64,000 nucleotides of DNA from Paenibacillus sophorae (GTDB taxonomy: Bacteria > Bacillota > Bacilli > Paenibacillales > Paenibacillaceae). The notes below the pieces were generated by a model. It did not search any database, was not told the origin of the DNA, and was given only the letters and a program-made list of their open reading frames with translations. Below, one piece after another: positions 62,195 through 64,000 of the stretch. Both the position numbers and the translations under genes were made by a program. The stretch spans positions 4,836,001 through 4,900,000 of the forward strand of contig NZ_CP076607.1 of NCBI RefSeq assembly GCF_018966525.1, given 5' to 3'. Positions within the stretch are counted from its first letter, which is position 1. Each line of letters starts with the position of its first letter.

Positions 62195-63448
62195 TTAAAA
62201 CTCAAATTCGACGTCGCTCAAGCGGCGTTTAATTTCCGAAATCACGCGCAGTTCTTCCTCTTCACCTTTAGCCACAAAAGTGACGGAGAATCGCACGAAC
62301 GCGCCCGCATCATCCCAAGGCACCGTCGAGATCAGCTTCTCGCGAATCAAGAATTGGGAGAAGTCCTCGCCGGACTCGAAGCGGCGTCCGCCCTTGACGC
62401 CTTTTGGCGCTTCCACGTACAGGAAGAAAGAGCCCTTCGGTTTCGTCGCCTTGAAGCCAAGGCTGTTCAGCGCGTCCACCAGCAGGTTGTGGCGGCGGGA
62501 ATATTTGGCCGCGATGGCTTCCGTGATTTCCGGATGGGCAAGACCGTAGGCCGCCGCTTTCTGAATAGCGATAAACTGGCCGGAATCGTTGTTGTCCTTA
62601 ACGTCGCCGAACGCCTTGACGATCAGCGGATTGCCGGCCACAAAGCCGATTCTCCAGCCGGTCATATTGTAAGATTTGGAAAGGGAATGCAGTTCTACGC
62701 CAACGTCTTTCGCGCCGGGAACGGACAGGAAGCTCAGCGGCTTCAGACCGTCATACGTCAGCGCCGCGTATGGAGCGTCATGAATGACGACAACATTGTA
62801 TTTTTTCGCCCAGGCTACAACATCAGCAAAAAATTCCGGAGTCGCGCTTGCGCCCGTCGGGTTGTTCGGATAGTTCAGGTAGAGCAGCTTCGCCTTGTAT
62901 GCGATGTCTTCCGGAATGGAGCTCAGGTCAGGAAGGAAGTTATTCTCCTTCTTAAGCTCGACATTGTAGACTTGGCCGCCCAAATATTTCGTATGGGTGC
63001 CAAGCACCGGATAGCCCGGAATGGTCATGATTGTAATATCGCCCGGGTTGATAAAAGCGGAAGGCAGCATCGCGAGCGCCGGTTTCGAGCCAATGGAGTG
63101 AAGCACCTCATTTACAGGATCAATCCCGTCGACGTTAAATACCTCTTTCAGGTACTTAGCAGCAGCTTCCTTGAATTCGGCAATGCCGTTGTCGGCATAA
63201 CCGCGGTTCTCTTCCTTGGCCGCTTCTTCCGCCAGCTTGGCGACGATGCCCGCATCCGCCATCTCATCCGGTTCGCCTACGCCCATATCGATCAGCTCAA
63301 TATCGGGGAAGTCTTTTTTGGCCGAAGCCTTGGCGCGTTTAATCTTCTCAAATTTATAGATATTGGTGTCCTTGCCGTAATTCGCTCCGCCGATTCGGTC
63401 TGCGAAATTGTTCTGGATATACGTATTCTGATAGTGTTCAATGCTCAT
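62195..63448 (-). CDS. dapL: LL-diaminopimelate aminotransferase
   Basis: DapL (417 residues) turns tetrahydrodipicolinate directly into LL-diaminopimelate using glutamate and PLP. Seen: the family start ADRIGGANYGKDTNIYKFEK, the NYPNNPTGA loop, and the PLP Lys in LHSLSKSYNMTGWRIG. The 'GVGEPDEMAD' early loop favours DapL over generic class I aminotransferases. The ATG is the second possible one; upstream GGAG supports it. It stands alone. Confidence 0.9.
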   Translation of the reverse strand: MSIEHYQNTYIQNNFADRIGGANYGKDTNIYKFEKIKRAKASAKKDFPDIELIDMGVGEPDEMADAGIVAKLAEEAAKEENRGYADNGIAEFKEAAAKYLKEVFNVDGIDPVNEVLHSIGSKPALAMLPSAFINPGDITIMTIPGYPVLGTHTKYLGGQVYNVELKKENNFLPDLSSIPEDIAYKAKLLYLNYPNNPTGASATPEFFADVVAWAKKYNVVVIHDAPYAALTYDGLKPLSFLSVPGAKDVGVELHSLSKSYNMTGWRIGFVAGNPLIVKAFGDVKDNNDSGQFIAIQKAAAYGLAHPEITEAIAAKYSRRHNLLVDALNSLGFKATKPKGSFFLYVEAPKGVKGGRRFESGEDFSQFLIREKLISTVPWDDAGAFVRFSVTFVAKGEEEELRVISEIKRRLSDVEFEF

Positions 63449-63578
63449 AAAAGTGATCTCACTCCTGCTTCTGGAATATAAGACGGATGAACAGGCGCTC
63501 AGCCTATCCATTCTATATTGTTAAATATGACGTAACAGCGGCTTCAAAACAATGGACAAATCCGCAGTTGATTTGTAC

Positions 63579-64000
63579 TTATCTGCTCCGCAGACGGGCG
63601 AGCAGTTCTTCCATATCCTCAGGCAGCGGCGCCGAAAACTCCAAATATTCCTCCGTGGAAGGATGGACGAATCCGAGTATGGCCGCGTGCAAAGCTTGTC
63701 CGCCTTCCATAAAGATTCCTTTACTCCGGCCGTATACGGGATCTCCGACGAGCGGATGCCCGATAAATTTCATGTGAACCCGGATCTGGTGCGTCCGGCC
63801 GGTTTCCAGCTGAAGCTGCAGCAGGGTACAATCGCCGAACCGCTCCAGCACGGTAAAATGGGTTACCGCCGTCTTGCTGTTCTTCTCCGTTACCGTATAC
63901 AGCTTGCGGTCATGCGGGTCCCTGCCGATCGGAGCGTCCACCGTTCCCTGATCATGGGCCACATTGCCTTGGACAACCGCCAAATAGCGCCGGGTCACGC
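63579..64000 (-). CDS. RluD-family 23S rRNA pseudouridine synthase, C-terminal part
   Basis: The gene runs off the window at its 5' side. The visible part is the end of the catalytic domain: RRYLAVVQGNV, then PIGRDPHDRKLYTV, ETGRTHQIRVHMKFIGHPLV and GDPVYG, the RluA/RluD signature. It isomerises uridines in 23S rRNA. The catalytic Asp motif and any S4 domain lie outside the window. Confidence 0.92.
   Translation of the reverse strand, partial: VTRRYLAVVQGNVAHDQGTVDAPIGRDPHDRKLYTVTEKNSKTAVTHFTVLERFGDCTLLQLQLETGRTHQIRVHMKFIGHPLVGDPVYGRSKGIFMEGGQALHAAILGFVHPSTEEYLEFSAPLPEDMEELLARLRSR

Noticed and set aside
62354..63481. A 375-codon plus-strand frame
   Set aside because: Antisense shadow of dapL with the same Arg/Phe/Asp-rich composition; no start signals.

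Overview
The window looks like a chromosomal segment of a Paenibacillus-type Firmicute. The reasons are: Gram-positive ribosome binding sites; a PyrR-controlled pyr operon; DapL (the LL-diaminopimelate aminotransferase route to lysine); YolD-, YmaF-, NucB- and YjcZ-like spore-former genes; and a WGxxGxxG-type surface protein. This assignment rests on gene content and protein families only; no database search was possible.

Layout. 1-2.1 kb holds decayed DNA: an SDR fragment and an aldo/keto reductase pseudogene split by a TnpB-type insertion. 2.1-7.3 kb carries a PadR regulator with an EFR1-type flavodoxin/ferredoxin protein, a MATE exporter, mannitol-1-phosphate dehydrogenase and a HAD phosphatase. 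8.6-21.2 kb is one long minus-strand [NiFe]-hydrogenase locus. In transcription order it reads: small subunit, small subunit (tandem copy), large subunit, maturation protease, hypA, hypB, tatA, tatC, tatC, hypF, hypC, hypD, hypE, nickel permease. It therefore encodes the enzyme, its metal-centre assembly, its nickel supply and its own Tat export components. 21.2-25.4 kb is a patchwork: a truncated regulator, a DUF6809-like gene, a GH8 endoglucanase/chitosanase, a MerR operon and an IS3 fragment.

25.65-41.13 kb is a 15.5-kb AT-rich integrated element in tRNA-Leu(UAA). A displaced 3' half of the tRNA lies at the left end. The reconstituted tRNA, a tyrosine integrase and a small overlapping gene lie at the right end. 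The element has a primase/helicase-like ATPase and a replication-initiator-like gene, XRE control, and several cargo modules. These are an SMC-like ATPase with a membrane partner, a large PD-(D/E)XK nuclease-like protein, a four-gene ABC-three-component (ABC-3C) operon, a radC gene with one internal stop codon, and a row of small membrane or glycine-rich proteins. The most interesting item is the ABC-3C operon. Its one-helix membrane protein ends in, and its CTD-bearing protein begins with, the same Asn/Gly-rich motif (11 of 21 positions identical). This is the layout of amyloid-type signalling pairs.

41-50 kb holds mostly small sporulation or stress genes and a second, almost erased element (about 1 kb). 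That element sits between a tRNA-Ile(CAU) fragment and the intact tRNA, with an integrase fragment and a holin-like gene. It carries the same GTTAGCAAA repeats seen at both ends of the large element. 50-64 kb is core metabolism on the minus strand: an aldo/keto reductase, an MFS transporter, the pyr operon (pyrR-B-C-carA-carB-pyrF-E, with a visible promoter, PyrR-binding loop and terminator; no pyrP, pyrK or pyrD), dapL and the end of an RluD-family pseudouridine synthase.
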